Counted from the stretch's first letter, positions 27,493 through 36,859 are shown. The stretch is 64,000 bases of DNA from Pandoraea horticolens (GCF_902459555.1 NZ_CABPSM010000014.1:62001-126000), one strand, 5' to 3'. A program made the numbers and translations. The notes: generated by a model not told the origin, from the sequence alone.

Positions 27493-28096
27493 GTTTTCTC
27501 CTGATCCGACGATACGATTTGATTTACATGGCGGAACCGAGCGTAAATTTTTTACCGGGGCGCAGCGAGTGCAGTCAAAAAGCCGTCGGACCGGCGACGT
27601 CGCTGCCATGAGCGGTGACCGGCACGCCGTAACGGCCGAGAACTGCGGCATGGCGACATGTTAAGCCCGACCGCACCGCCGTGGTGGAACACCCGGAAAG
27701 CCTTATGCCATATGGGGTGGGCGCCGTCGGAAAACCGGTCGAGAGACATTGCGGGCCGAGATTGGCCACGTTCGCATCGTCCTGTGCGCGGCGGTGAGTG
27801 CGGGCGAGCCACAGAGGTTTATATCGAATCCGAAATACTAAAGATTGTGTTTGGCGTATGAATTGCAGAGACACACGAGCGCTGCCCGGCAGCGAATAAA
27901 CGGGCTCGCCACGACGGAAGATTGGCAACGAGAACGACGCGGGCCAAACGGAAATGGCCGGGAACACGCCGTCGGCACGGGGAATGGAAAACGGGGGAGT
28001 GTCAGCGAAGAGGGAGGGGCGCCAGGGCCCGATGAACGAGGCTTCACTCGACACCAGGCTGCCGGACACCGGCGGCTTGGCGACGTGTGATGATGC
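27493..28096. other. Intergenic region upstream of purine permease
   Basis: No supported gene in 604 bases. On the minus strand a possible permease promoter is TTGACT (27577-27572) with TAAAAA (27553-27548), followed by the small dyad GTAAA-AAA-TTTAC at 27543-27555. The remainder (27850-28096) is GC-rich without codon-like bias. I could not match a purine or xanthine riboswitch in the permease leader. Confidence 0.4.
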
Positions 28097-29596
28097 TCAG
28101 CGTGTGCCGGTGGTGCCGGATGGCCGACGGGCGAGCGAATCGATGGTATTACCAGTGCTGGCGTTTTGCTGCGCCACGCTTTCGAGCTTGCAGGAGATCT
28201 CTTCGCCCATGTGGTGAAGAAACTCCATTTCCTTTGCGCCGATGCCGCCCGCGCACAGCGCGCCGCCCCAGTCACCGTAGAGCAGTGCCACGGTCTGGTT
28301 GCGCTGGCGAACCGGTAGCAGGAAGAACGACTTCACGCTCGAGAAATGGTGACGGTGCCACATCGGAATCCGCGGCACGATGCGCGGCTCGCGGGCATTA
28401 TCGATCAGAATCGCCCGGCCGTTGGTCAGTGCCAGATGGAAAACGTCCGGCTCGAAGGCTTCGGGGAACGTCAGGCCGAGTAGCGGCTGCACGTCGCGTC
28501 CAATGCCGAAACGCATCTCGAAGACCTTGCTCGCCGGTGCACGCACGAAGGCTGCGCAGTTGACGAAGCCCAGCGATTGGAGGATGGCCTCGAGCGTCAG
28601 ATTGAGCAGGCCCACGGCATCGGTCTCGCCGGTGGCGGCCCGCACTTCCGATAGACCGTCAGCCAGACGCCGCGCCGAGTCCAGCGGCTTGCCCGCCGGC
28701 GGTTGACGCGTCTTCGACGCGCCGGTGCCGATCGCGATGAATTCCTGATGGCTCGTGTCGCGCACCATCTCTTCGCCTACGGAAACCACCTCGCTGATGT
28801 CCAGCGCGAGGCGTTCGGCATAGCGCTCCGCCAGTTCCGCCAGACGCACCGGGTCTGCCCCGCGCGTGAGTTCCGTCACCATCTCGTTGGACATGTTCGC
28901 CACGGCGCACAGCCAGTCGGCGTGCGAGAGCGGAGCGTTGCCCTCCAGATCGATCGGACGCATGCTCGTCGCAATCGATTCCGGCAGACCCCACTTGCGG
29001 GCTGCGGCTTCCGAAAGTTCGGGGAACGAGATGCCTAGTACCTGTTCGCAGGCGTCGCTGTCGCTGATGCCTTGCGCGGCGGCGATGGCCTGAATTTCCA
29101 TCCACTCGTCCGGGAAGCAGTAGGTCACCAGCAGTCGCGCTACGTGGTGCAGCAACGTGCAGACGACCGCTTCTTCCCCATCGCGGATACCGTTCTTCGC
29201 CGTGATGTCGCGCGCGAAGGCGCCGGCCAACGTGGCGCGGGCCAACTCGCGGGCCATGTCGTCGCGACGGGCGGCCACTTCACCGAAACCCTCGAGCAGC
29301 TTCAAGCTCAGCGCGAGGTGCCCGATCGTATCGACGCCCAGGATCATGATCGCGCGCGAGACCGTCGTCACGTTGCAGCCGAACGGCGCATACATGGCGG
29401 AGTTGGCCAGGCGGATCACTTTCTGGGTGAGGGCGAAGTCGGAGAGCACCGACGACGCCAGGTCGGCCGTGCTTGTGTTCTCGCTTTGCATAGCGGACAC
29501 GATACCCGTGACCGAGCGTTGCAGCGACGGAAAGTCGCCGCGCTCGGCCATGCGCTGCCACAGTAATTCGAGCGTTTTTTCTTTGGTAAGGCTCAT
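28097..29596 (-). CDS. HDOD-GAF domain signalling protein
   Basis: The 499-residue protein has an N-terminal HDOD domain (about residues 20-215; FPSLQRSVTGIVSAM, LSDFALTQKVIRLANSAMY, TVSRAIMILGVDTIGHLALS are typical) and a GAF domain in the last third (about 320-480; DAVGLLNLTLEAILQSLGF). HDOD domains are inactive relatives of HD-GYP phosphodiesterases and act in regulatory protein contacts; GAF domains bind small ligands. The ATG at 29596 is chosen because homology starts there. It lies 23 bp downstream of a PAS-GGDEF-EAL gene on the same strand, so both are probably cotranscribed and functionally linked in c-di-GMP or stress signalling. Confidence 0.88.
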   Translation of the reverse strand: MSLTKEKTLELLWQRMAERGDFPSLQRSVTGIVSAMQSENTSTADLASSVLSDFALTQKVIRLANSAMYAPFGCNVTTVSRAIMILGVDTIGHLALSLKLLEGFGEVAARRDDMARELARATLAGAFARDITAKNGIRDGEEAVVCTLLHHVARLLVTYCFPDEWMEIQAIAAAQGISDSDACEQVLGISFPELSEAAARKWGLPESIATSMRPIDLEGNAPLSHADWLCAVANMSNEMVTELTRGADPVRLAELAERYAERLALDISEVVSVGEEMVRDTSHQEFIAIGTGASKTRQPPAGKPLDSARRLADGLSEVRAATGETDAVGLLNLTLEAILQSLGFVNCAAFVRAPASKVFEMRFGIGRDVQPLLGLTFPEAFEPDVFHLALTNGRAILIDNAREPRIVPRIPMWHRHHFSSVKSFFLLPVRQRNQTVALLYGDWGGALCAGGIGAKEMEFLHHMGEEISCKLESVAQQNASTGNTIDSLARRPSGTTGTR

Positions 29597-29619
29597 GTCA
29601 TGGTAGCGGGGATGTCCGG

Positions 29620-31437
29620 TCAGTGGCCGGCATCCACATTGAGACGCCCGCTCGCAAAGGCCGCCTCGAGTTCTCCCGCAGGCAGGGCTTTCGACACCAA
29701 CCAGCCCTGGATGGAATGGCAGCCGCGATCGATCAGCATCTGCCGTTGTTCTTCTGTCTCGACCCCTTCGGCGATAGCCGACAGACCCAACTCGCGCGCC
29801 AGCCCCAGGACGGCCGTCACGATCGTACGGTCGTTCGGTGACGTGGGCATGTCTTTCACGAAGCTGCGGTCGATCTTGAGCGCGGAGAGCGGGAACCGTT
29901 TGAGGTATCCCAGGCTCGAGTAGCCCGCGCCGAAGTCGTCGACGGCGAAACGCACGCCCAGTGTCTGCAACTCGCGCAGCACAAGATTGGCCTGCTCCGG
30001 GTCGCGCATGAGCACGCTTTCGGTAATTTCGAGCACCAGCCGGTGACCTTCCACGCCCGAGTCGGCAATCGCTTGCCACACGAGGCTGGGGAACGACGGA
30101 TGGTGAAATTGCTGCGCCGAGACGTTGACCGACATGTACAGCCCGTCGAGCCGGGTGCGATCCCAGCGCGCGAGTTGCATGCAGGCGGCGCGCAATGCCC
30201 AGCCGCCCAGCAGGTTGATCAGGCCATTGGCTTCGGCCAGCGGAATGAATTCGGTCGGCGAGACCGGACCGAGCGCCGGATGCCAGCGCATGAGCGCTTC
30301 GACACCCTTCACGTTCAGTGAAGTCGGGTCGCAGATCGGTTGGTAGTGCAAGCTGAATTCGCCGTTGTGAATCGCCTCGAACATGGCCGATTCCAACGAG
30401 AACGCCTTACGGTGCAGATTGCCCAGATCGTCCGTGTAGACGAACAGACCGTTGCGGCCGCGATCCTTGGCGCAGTACATGGCGGCGTCGGCATGCTTGA
30501 TGAGCAAGCCGGCCGAATCGCCATGTTGCGGGAAAAACGACACGCCGATGCTCGTCGTGAGGTGCAGCAACTGGTCGCCGACCTGAAACGGCTGCTGCAC
30601 GGCAGAGAGCAGGCGCTTCATGATCCCGCCGAGTGCCTGTTCGTTGTCGCAGCCGGGCAGTATCAGCACGAACTCGTCGCCGCCCATGCGTGCGGCCATG
30701 TCCGTCTCGCGAATCTGTGCGATCAGGCGTTGGCCCGCGTCGCGCAGGAGCTGATCGCCCACATCGTGGCCAAGCGAATCGTTAACCTTCTTGAAGCCGT
30801 CCAGATCGAGCAGGGCGACGGCGAAGTTCGGGCCGCCTTCACGGGCGTGTTGAATGGCTTCGGCGATGCATTGCTGAATGTACTGGCGATTGCCCAGGCC
30901 GGTCACGGGATCGCGCACGGCCAGATCGGACAGGCGCGCTTCGTTTTCCTTGAAGGCGGTGATGTCTTCGCCATGTACGATAAACGACGCGCTCGCACCA
31001 GCGATACGCGGCGTGTATTGGGCGATGCGCAGGCGCATCCAGATACGGTCGGTCAGACCGCGCAACAGGCGCACCGTGCACTGTTGGGGACCGAGCGTCT
31101 GGGCGGCGGCGAAGGCATCCTGCAACATCGGCACGTCTTCGATGCCGGTCAGCTCGAAGAGCGTGGCGTGATCGAGGTACTCACGTGAGTACTCGAGCAG
31201 GCGCAGGGAGGCTTCGGCAATGAAAAGGAAGCGGCCGTCGGCAGCAACGTGCGCCGAGAGTCCGCCGGTCAGCTCGACCAGCGCCCGGGATAATGCGGGT
31301 GCCGGTGCCGGGGGGCTACCCTCGGCGATGACCGGCGCCATGGTCGAAGGTTCGACGAAAGGCACACCGGCTAGGAGTCGATCTGAACTCATTGTTGTTG
31401 TCTGTGCATGCATCACGTCGAGCGCGCTGCCGCTCAT
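29620..31437 (-). CDS. PAS-GGDEF-EAL c-di-GMP turnover protein
   Basis: A 605-residue cytosolic protein with an N-terminal PAS-like domain (about 55-165, ending at the usual E-N-E-A-R-L linker). A GGDEF domain covers about 170-340 with intact GGDEF at 252-256 and an RETD inhibitory site (243-246) five residues before it. An EAL domain covers about 350-595 with EAL at 380-382, NVSAQQF, EITES, DDFGAGYSSL, KIDRSF and EGVET. Both catalytic centres look intact, so it may make and degrade c-di-GMP, with product inhibition through the RxxD site. No membrane segment. A good TATAAT (31513-31508 on the minus strand) and GGGGAAG support expression from 31437. Confidence 0.93.
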   Translation of the reverse strand: MSGSALDVMHAQTTTMSSDRLLAGVPFVEPSTMAPVIAEGSPPAPAPALSRALVELTGGLSAHVAADGRFLFIAEASLRLLEYSREYLDHATLFELTGIEDVPMLQDAFAAAQTLGPQQCTVRLLRGLTDRIWMRLRIAQYTPRIAGASASFIVHGEDITAFKENEARLSDLAVRDPVTGLGNRQYIQQCIAEAIQHAREGGPNFAVALLDLDGFKKVNDSLGHDVGDQLLRDAGQRLIAQIRETDMAARMGGDEFVLILPGCDNEQALGGIMKRLLSAVQQPFQVGDQLLHLTTSIGVSFFPQHGDSAGLLIKHADAAMYCAKDRGRNGLFVYTDDLGNLHRKAFSLESAMFEAIHNGEFSLHYQPICDPTSLNVKGVEALMRWHPALGPVSPTEFIPLAEANGLINLLGGWALRAACMQLARWDRTRLDGLYMSVNVSAQQFHHPSFPSLVWQAIADSGVEGHRLVLEITESVLMRDPEQANLVLRELQTLGVRFAVDDFGAGYSSLGYLKRFPLSALKIDRSFVKDMPTSPNDRTIVTAVLGLARELGLSAIAEGVETEEQRQMLIDRGCHSIQGWLVSKALPAGELEAAFASGRLNVDAGH

Positions 31438-31507
31438 GTGCTTCCCCGTTCAGGCAAACGCTCTTGGCCGAACCGTGGTCCGGCAGGTGTCCGATGGATT
31501 GTGGGCC

Positions 31508-31513
31508 ATTATA
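31508..31513 (-). promoter_or_regulatory. -10 box of PAS-GGDEF-EAL gene
   Basis: Perfect TATAAT on the minus strand, about 70 bases before the start codon. A matching -35 box is not obvious. Confidence 0.5.
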
Positions 31514-31518
31514 GCTAA

Positions 31519-31593
31519 AGACGCCAGCGATTTTGGCCGCCGCAATCCCCGTTTTATGCCGCTTTCCACAGGTTTTTCCCTGTGGGTTTTTTT
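31519..31593 (+). ncRNA. Candidate small RNA ending at an orphan terminator
   Basis: A strong plus-strand terminator (31566-31593) has no plus-strand gene upstream within reach, because the flanking genes are on the minus strand. A weak -10-like TATAGC near 31511 could start a transcript of about 75 bases. The evidence is only this layout; there is no match to a known RNA family that I recognise. Confidence 0.2.
31566..31593 (+). terminator. Rho-independent terminator without an obvious gene
   Basis: CCACAGG (31566-31572) pairs with CCTGTGG (31579-31585) and is followed by G and seven T. The T tract is on the plus strand only. Confidence 0.8.
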
Positions 31594-31866
31594 CTGACAA
31601 GACAATCGGGATTATTTCCTGCGCGGCTGTTGGCGTTTGGTCGATAGTCGCCCCAAAACGCTCACCATCCGGACCTTCTGCACACCGGCACCCGGTGCGA
31701 TTCTCCTGCGAGCGTCAGTCTACTCAAGCGCGAAGCACTTTGGGGAGCAGCAATCGTGAATTTTTGTTACTGCGATGCAACATCGCCACCGTTGCGGCTA
31801 CCCCTGTCGGTGCCTGGCGGTGGCGTGTCGTTCGGGAAGAGGGTGTCGACGGCCGATGCGGCCGGT

Positions 31867-32595
31867 TCAGGCGTGGGCCGGGCGCTCGTGGGCGAGCGAC
31901 CACGCGATGCAGGTGCGAGCCAGTGCTGCCGAGGCGTCCAGACCGAAGCGTCCCAGCGGGGTTTCGCACGTGGCGAGAGCGACCGGGATTTCGGTGCAGC
32001 CGAGAATGACGCGTTGCGCGCCGGCGGCCAGCAGTTGCTCTATTGCCATGGCGAGCGCTTCACCGCCGCGACGCACGTCGCCGGCCTTCGTGAGCCGGAT
32101 GCCTTCGTTCACGAGCGCCTGATGCGCGAGCGGTTCGGCCGCCTGAACAAATCGGTAGCCCAGGGCCTCGAGTCGCGGCCGGTAGACGTTGGCGTGGTGC
32201 GTGCCTTCGGTGGCCATCAGGCCGATGGGGGCGCCGGGCGCGACGCATGTGGACAACTCGCCGGCGACGGCTTCGACCACATCGAGCACCGGCAGCCGGG
32301 TGCGGTGCCGCAGTGCGTCGAGCCAGGCGTGGGCCGTGTTGCAGGCGATGGCGATGCAGCCGACGCCGGATTGTTCGAGCGCGTGCACACCGTCGAGCAT
32401 GCCGTCGAGTGGGGAGTCGCCGTCGCGCAGCAGGGCTTCGGTGCGGTCGGGAATCTGCGGAACCGAGTACAGAATGAACGGGATGTGATCCTGATCGCGG
32501 CTGGCCGGATGTTGATCGACGATCTTGCGGCAAAGGTCGATGCCGGCAGCGGGGCCCATGCCGCCGAGGATGCCGAGCGTGGCGTGCGAGTTCAT
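31867..32595 (-). CDS. Aspartate/glutamate racemase family protein
   Basis: A 242-residue member of the Asp/Glu racemase superfamily (YgeA-like). The two catalytic cysteines are present: AIACNTAH near residue 85 and ILGCTEIP near residue 195. The N-terminus LGILGGMGPAAGIDL is the family signature. It interconverts L- and D-aspartate or glutamate. The ATG at 32595 is the first that fits homology; the ribosome site is weak. It follows the gltI-like gene after 89 bp on the same strand, and dadA lies upstream, so the three genes form a coherent unit for acidic and D-amino acid uptake and use. Confidence 0.9.
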   Translation of the reverse strand: MNSHATLGILGGMGPAAGIDLCRKIVDQHPASRDQDHIPFILYSVPQIPDRTEALLRDGDSPLDGMLDGVHALEQSGVGCIAIACNTAHAWLDALRHRTRLPVLDVVEAVAGELSTCVAPGAPIGLMATEGTHHANVYRPRLEALGYRFVQAAEPLAHQALVNEGIRLTKAGDVRRGGEALAMAIEQLLAAGAQRVILGCTEIPVALATCETPLGRFGLDASAALARTCIAWSLAHERPAHA

Positions 32596-32641
32596 GATGA
32601 TGACAATGGGGGGGGAGCGGCAGAAAACCGGATCGCGCGCG

Positions 32642-32664
32642 GTGAGGGGGCCGGGGCCCCCGCA
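32642..32664. repeat. GC palindrome between binding protein and racemase genes
   Basis: GTG-A-GGGGGCC-GG-GGCCCCC-G-CAC forms a very stable stem in the intergenic mRNA after the abundant binding-protein gene. It could stabilise that message or reduce read-through into the racemase gene. Confidence 0.5.
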
Positions 32665-32684
32665 CAACGCACGGCCCATCAGGA

Positions 32685-33587
32685 TCAGTCGTAAGCCTTG
32701 GTGATCGGATCCTTGAACATGGCGCGCATTTCAGGCGTCATCGGGTAGTTCATGTTCTGGTTCTTCGGCGGAACCGGTTGCGTGAACCACTTGTTGTACA
32801 GCTTCTCCATTTCGCCGGACTTTTCCATGTCGGCGATGACCGTGTTCACGACCTTGGTGAACGCCGGGTCGTCGCGACGCAGCATGCACGCATAGTTTTC
32901 GAACTGGAGGTTCGGGCCGACCACTTCATAGCCCTTGGCTTCGTCGGTCGACAGCGCGGCGCGCTGGCCGTACAGCAGCGGCTCGTCCATCACGAAGGCC
33001 GCGGCACGGCCTTGCTTGACGGTCAGGAAGCCATCCGAGTGTTCCTTCGTCTGAATCAGGTTGAAGCCGATCTCGCCCTTCTTGCCCGAGAGAATACGGT
33101 CGGCCGTCGTACCGGCGGTCGTCGCGATGGTCTTGCCCTTCAGGCTGTTCAGGTCGGTGATGCCCGAGCCCGTCTTGGCGATCATCTTGATCGAGTACAG
33201 GAAGATGTTGTGCGAGAAACCCACTTGCTTCTCCCGCTCGAACGTATGCGTGGTCGAACCGCACTCCAGGTCGATCGTGCCGTTCTGCATCAGCGCGATG
33301 CGGTTCTGCGAGGTGATCGGCGTTTCCGTCACTTTCAGGTTCGGCAGGTTCAGGTCCTTCTTGACCGCGTCCACGATCTTGAGCGCGATTTCCTGCGAGT
33401 AGCCGATCGTCTTGCCGGCATTGTCCGTGTACGAGAACGGAATCGACGACTCGCGCACCCCGAGAGCGATCACGCCGGTGTCTTTGATCTTCTTGAGCGT
33501 GCCCGTCAGTTCCTGTGCGCTCGCGGTGTGCGCGAACAGGGCGGCGGCAGCGCTGGCGAGCAGCAGGGGGGCAAACAACTTCTTCAT
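32685..33587 (-). CDS. Glutamate/aspartate ABC transporter binding protein (GltI-like)
   Basis: A 300-residue periplasmic protein with a clean Sec signal peptide (MKKLFAPLLLASAAAALFAHTASA, cleaved before QELTG). The SBP_bac_3 domain follows: GVRESSIPFSYTDNAGKTIGY in parts, IDLECGSTTHTFERE and RAAAFVMDEPLLYGQ are typical of GltI, the glutamate/aspartate-binding protein. No gltJKL genes are beside it in the window, so the permease is encoded elsewhere or the protein is an orphan. It sits between dadA and the racemase gene and probably supplies acidic amino acids to them. Confidence 0.9.
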   Translation of the reverse strand: MKKLFAPLLLASAAAALFAHTASAQELTGTLKKIKDTGVIALGVRESSIPFSYTDNAGKTIGYSQEIALKIVDAVKKDLNLPNLKVTETPITSQNRIALMQNGTIDLECGSTTHTFEREKQVGFSHNIFLYSIKMIAKTGSGITDLNSLKGKTIATTAGTTADRILSGKKGEIGFNLIQTKEHSDGFLTVKQGRAAAFVMDEPLLYGQRAALSTDEAKGYEVVGPNLQFENYACMLRRDDPAFTKVVNTVIADMEKSGEMEKLYNKWFTQPVPPKNQNMNYPMTPEMRAMFKDPITKAYD

Positions 33588-33785
33588 GGTCTCTGTCCTA
33601 TCGGAAGTGATGGCGCGGTGGTCCGCGCCGTTGGAATATCGAAAGCCAAACACACTGGTACAACCCAACACTTGCACTCGACGATCCCCGTGGGAGTGAT
33701 GCACTGAAATCCCGCATCCTGCCTCGTCCTGCTTCGTCATCAGGGCGTTCGATCCGGCCGGCCCGCCATGGTCGGCCACCGGGGG

Positions 33786-35042
33786 TCACCCGGCCAGCCG
33801 GGCAAACCCTGCCAGATCGACTGCGGGACGCTTGCCGTCGATGGCGTCGGCAATCACACGCGCCGCGCCCATCGACAAGGTAAAACCCAGCCCCCCGTGG
33901 CCGACGTTCAGCCACAGATTGCCCAACTTGTCCGCGCGCCCCAGAACCGGACGGCCGTGCGGCGTGGCTGGTCGCATGCCAGTCCATTCCAGCGGCGCGT
34001 GCGCGCTGCCCAGCGCAGGGAACAACCCTGCGGAGAGGGAGCGCAATGCGTCGATGCGATGCGTCGCGATGCGATCGTCATACCCCACCAGGTCGGCGAT
34101 GCCTGCCACGCGCAGGTGCTCGCCGAGGCTCGCATAGACGACCTTGTTGTCGGCGTCGGTCACCGACACCTGCGGCCGTGCGTCGACCGGGGCGCCGCGA
34201 TACGTGAGGCTGTAACCCTTGAGCGGATACAGCGACACCGACTCGCCGATCGTGCGCAACAACGGCATGGCGGCCAACCCGTTGGCGACGACGCAGGCGT
34301 CGACCGCCACGTCGCCCGCGCGGGTACGAATCGCCTGCACGGCGCCGCCGCGCGTGTCGAAGCCTGTCACTTCGCGGTCGAACAGCAGCGTGCCGCTTGC
34401 GTGCGCACCCACAAGTCGCGCCAGTTCCTTGCACAGCGACTGACAATCGCCGGTGCCTTCGCCCGGCGTATGAATCCCGCCCGCCAACTCGCCGGCGATC
34501 TTGCCCAGTGCGGGTTCCAGGGTGGCGCACGTCGCGGCGTCGACACGACGTTGCGTGTAACCGAGGCCGTTGGCAAGCTCCAGTGAGCGCTCGGCGGCGG
34601 CGAGTTTGCCCGCATCGCGATACACCACGAGCTTGCCGCTGCGGCGGTAGTCGAACGACACCGACTCCTTCGCCAGAAACTCCTGCATCACCTCACGGCT
34701 GTGCAGGCCGAGCGAGAGCAGACGCAACGTGGAGCTGGCGTTGGCCCGCGCATTGCAGTGCTTGACGAACTCGATCGACCAGCGCCAGAAATCCGGATCG
34801 AACGATGGTTTGATGCGTAGCGGTCCTGTACGCGAGAACAGCAGCGAGGGCAGTTGCGAAAGTACGCCGGGGGCGGCGAGCGGCGACACATAGCCGTAGC
34901 TCAACTGACCGCCGTTGGCGAAACTCGTCCCGAGGCCCGGACCGCGTCCGGCGTCGATGACGGTGACCTCATGGCCTGCGCGAAGCAACTGATACGCGCT
35001 GGCGAGGCCGACGATGCCCGCCCCGATGACTCCAATATGCAT
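33786..35042 (-). CDS. dadA: D-amino acid dehydrogenase
   Basis: A 418-residue FAD enzyme that oxidises D-amino acids to 2-oxo acids and ammonia and passes electrons to the respiratory chain. The Rossmann FAD site GVIGAGIVGLASAYQLLRAG starts at residue 3, and DAGRGPGLGTSFANGGQLSYGYVSPLA-type DadA motifs follow (quoted in part). Near the C-terminus GMRPATPHGRPVLGR and LWLNVGHGGLGFTLSMG close the FAD domain. The ATG at 35042 is chosen because the GxGxxG motif then lies at the usual place. It is transcribed away from a LysR gene 221 bp upstream and toward the gltI-like and racemase genes. Confidence 0.92.
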   Translation of the reverse strand: MHIGVIGAGIVGLASAYQLLRAGHEVTVIDAGRGPGLGTSFANGGQLSYGYVSPLAAPGVLSQLPSLLFSRTGPLRIKPSFDPDFWRWSIEFVKHCNARANASSTLRLLSLGLHSREVMQEFLAKESVSFDYRRSGKLVVYRDAGKLAAAERSLELANGLGYTQRRVDAATCATLEPALGKIAGELAGGIHTPGEGTGDCQSLCKELARLVGAHASGTLLFDREVTGFDTRGGAVQAIRTRAGDVAVDACVVANGLAAMPLLRTIGESVSLYPLKGYSLTYRGAPVDARPQVSVTDADNKVVYASLGEHLRVAGIADLVGYDDRIATHRIDALRSLSAGLFPALGSAHAPLEWTGMRPATPHGRPVLGRADKLGNLWLNVGHGGLGFTLSMGAARVIADAIDGKRPAVDLAGFARLAG

Positions 35043-35263
35043 GACGATGAATAACAACCAAAAACGCTAGAGAATGCAAGGCGGAAAATATTCCGGGCGG
35101 GAGGACGGGGGCCTCGCGGCGGGCTTTCTACACACCCTTTGCTACGCAGTGTAGAGCGAGAAAATTCGGTAACCTATGCGGATTTGAGGCAGCATATGTC
35201 TTTTGGCTATAGGGTCGGCCTCGCTGCCAATCCGGTATCTGGAACAGGGGGACGGCGTCAGGC

Positions 35264-36223
35264 ATGAAATTGCGGCATATCGAGACGTTTCGCGCGGTGG
35301 TGCTGACCGGTTCGGCCAGTGGCGCGGCGCAATTGCTTAACGTATCGCAACCCGTCGTCTCGCGCGTGTTGCAGCACGCCGAGCAGCAACTGGGCTTCAA
35401 GCTGTTCGACCGCATCAAGGGCCGGCTCGTCCCAACGGCCGAAGCGCGCCGGCTGTATCCCGACGTCGAACGCATCTTCAGCGATCTGGAGCGGCTGCGC
35501 ACCACGTCGCGTAACCTGCGCCAGCATGGCGTGGGTCATCTGCGCATTGCGGCGACGCCGAGTCTTGCGCAGAGCCTGTTGCCTGCTGCCATCGAGCGCA
35601 TGCGTCGCGCGCATCCGGATGTTGTCTTCGAACTGATCACGCATCACACCACCGAGACGATTACCGCGATCCTGACGTCTTCGGTCGACGTCGGCATCGT
35701 TTCGGCACCGCCGATGGCGGCGGGCATCGTGAGCCGGCCGGTGGCGCAGGGACATATCGTGCTGGCGGTGCCTGCGTCGTGGCCGAAGCTCTCGCGTCGC
35801 GGTGCGGCAAGTGCCGATGCACTCGCCGGGCGCGATCTCATCAAGCTGCACGACGACACGCCACTGGGTGCGCTGATCAACGAGCGTCTGGATCAGACGG
35901 CGTTATTGCAGGACGCCGAATTGATGGTGCAGACGTATTCGCTGGCGGCGGCGCTCGTCGAGCATGGTCTGGGTTACGCGTTGCTCGACCAGTTCACGGC
36001 GGCGAGTGCGCATGTGCAGACGCAGCGCCTGTACCGCGTGGCGCCGGCCATTGAATTTCCGGTGGAGATGTTGCGCCCCGCGCACCAGCCCGAGTCCGTG
36101 CTGGCAGACACGCTGCGGCGGCATCTGGCAGACGTCGCGAGCGAACTCAGCGAACGTGCCGAAGCGTTGTGCGAGGGACGGGAGATCGTGCTCACGCCGG
36201 GCGAGCACGCCGACGAGGGGTAA
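35264..36223 (+). CDS. LysR-family regulator, divergent from dadA
   Basis: A 319-residue LysR protein: the helix-turn-helix reads FRAVVLTGSASGAAQLLNVSQ and PVVSRVLQHAEQQLGFKLFDR, followed by the effector domain (GHLRIAATPSLAQSLLPAAI). It is close to the branch that controls amino acid genes such as opine or D-amino acid use (NocR/OccR-like), by sequence feel only. It starts 221 bp from dadA in the divergent direction, the classic arrangement for a LysR activator of the adjacent operon, so it is the likely regulator of dadA and possibly gltI. Confidence 0.88.
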   Translation: MKLRHIETFRAVVLTGSASGAAQLLNVSQPVVSRVLQHAEQQLGFKLFDRIKGRLVPTAEARRLYPDVERIFSDLERLRTTSRNLRQHGVGHLRIAATPSLAQSLLPAAIERMRRAHPDVVFELITHHTTETITAILTSSVDVGIVSAPPMAAGIVSRPVAQGHIVLAVPASWPKLSRRGAASADALAGRDLIKLHDDTPLGALINERLDQTALLQDAELMVQTYSLAAALVEHGLGYALLDQFTAASAHVQTQRLYRVAPAIEFPVEMLRPAHQPESVLADTLRRHLADVASELSERAEALCEGREIVLTPGEHADEG

Positions 36224-36238
36224 GCCCGCCCGGCGGGG

Positions 36239-36859
36239 TCAGCGGCAGCCCGGCTCGCTTTTCACTTCAAAGTAGGTAAACGGTTGGGCCTGAAGCTTGT
36301 CGGCGAGCGAGGGATAGTTTGCCTGTACAAAACGCCGCGCACCGGCCATATCGAACTCGGTGCGCAGCCAGACCTTGCCGTCGTGACTGTCGAGCACCAG
36401 CGTGCCCGCGTAGATCACGTCGCCCCGGCGGACCTGCACCGTCGGCACCTTGCGGCCCTTGCAATAGCGGAAGCGATAGCTGTTGTCGGCGGGGGTGAAT
36501 TCCATCGGTCCGAAGCGCTCGTTGCGCATGAGCGGCGAGACGCGCATGGCGACGAAGCCGCGCGTGGGCGGATTGCTGTTGAGCGTGCGTGTGACCTTGC
36601 CGCCGATGATGCCGTTGACCGTCTGAGAGACGTCCGAAAAAGTCCACGGACCCCACGTGCTTTGCAGCGGCGTGTCGAGGCCGACGATGACGATGGCGTA
36701 CTCGTCGAGGGTGTCTTCGGTAAGGGTGGGGTTGGGCGGTACGCCCTTGGTGCTGCACGCTGCCAGCCAGCCGACGGCCAGTGCCATCAGCGCCGTCAGC
36801 GCCGAACGCCGAGCGAGACTCGCGACAGGGGAGAACCACAGGGTACGCAGTGACCTCAT
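36239..36859 (-). CDS. Putative lipoprotein of unknown function
   Basis: A 206-residue protein with a long basic N-terminus, a hydrophobic segment and a lipobox WLAAC (Cys35), so probably a lipoprotein. The mature part has YAIVIVGLDTPLQSTWGPWTF, an arginine-rich middle and a terminal FTYFEVKSEPGC. I do not recognise a named family. An alternative shorter start is possible. It is convergent with the LysR gene, 15 bp away, and lies 85 bp downstream of dbpA on the same strand; the context does not suggest a role. Confidence 0.65.
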   Translation of the reverse strand: MRSLRTLWFSPVASLARRSALTALMALAVGWLAACSTKGVPPNPTLTEDTLDEYAIVIVGLDTPLQSTWGPWTFSDVSQTVNGIIGGKVTRTLNSNPPTRGFVAMRVSPLMRNERFGPMEFTPADNSYRFRYCKGRKVPTVQVRRGDVIYAGTLVLDSHDGKVWLRTEFDMAGARRFVQANYPSLADKLQAQPFTYFEVKSEPGCR

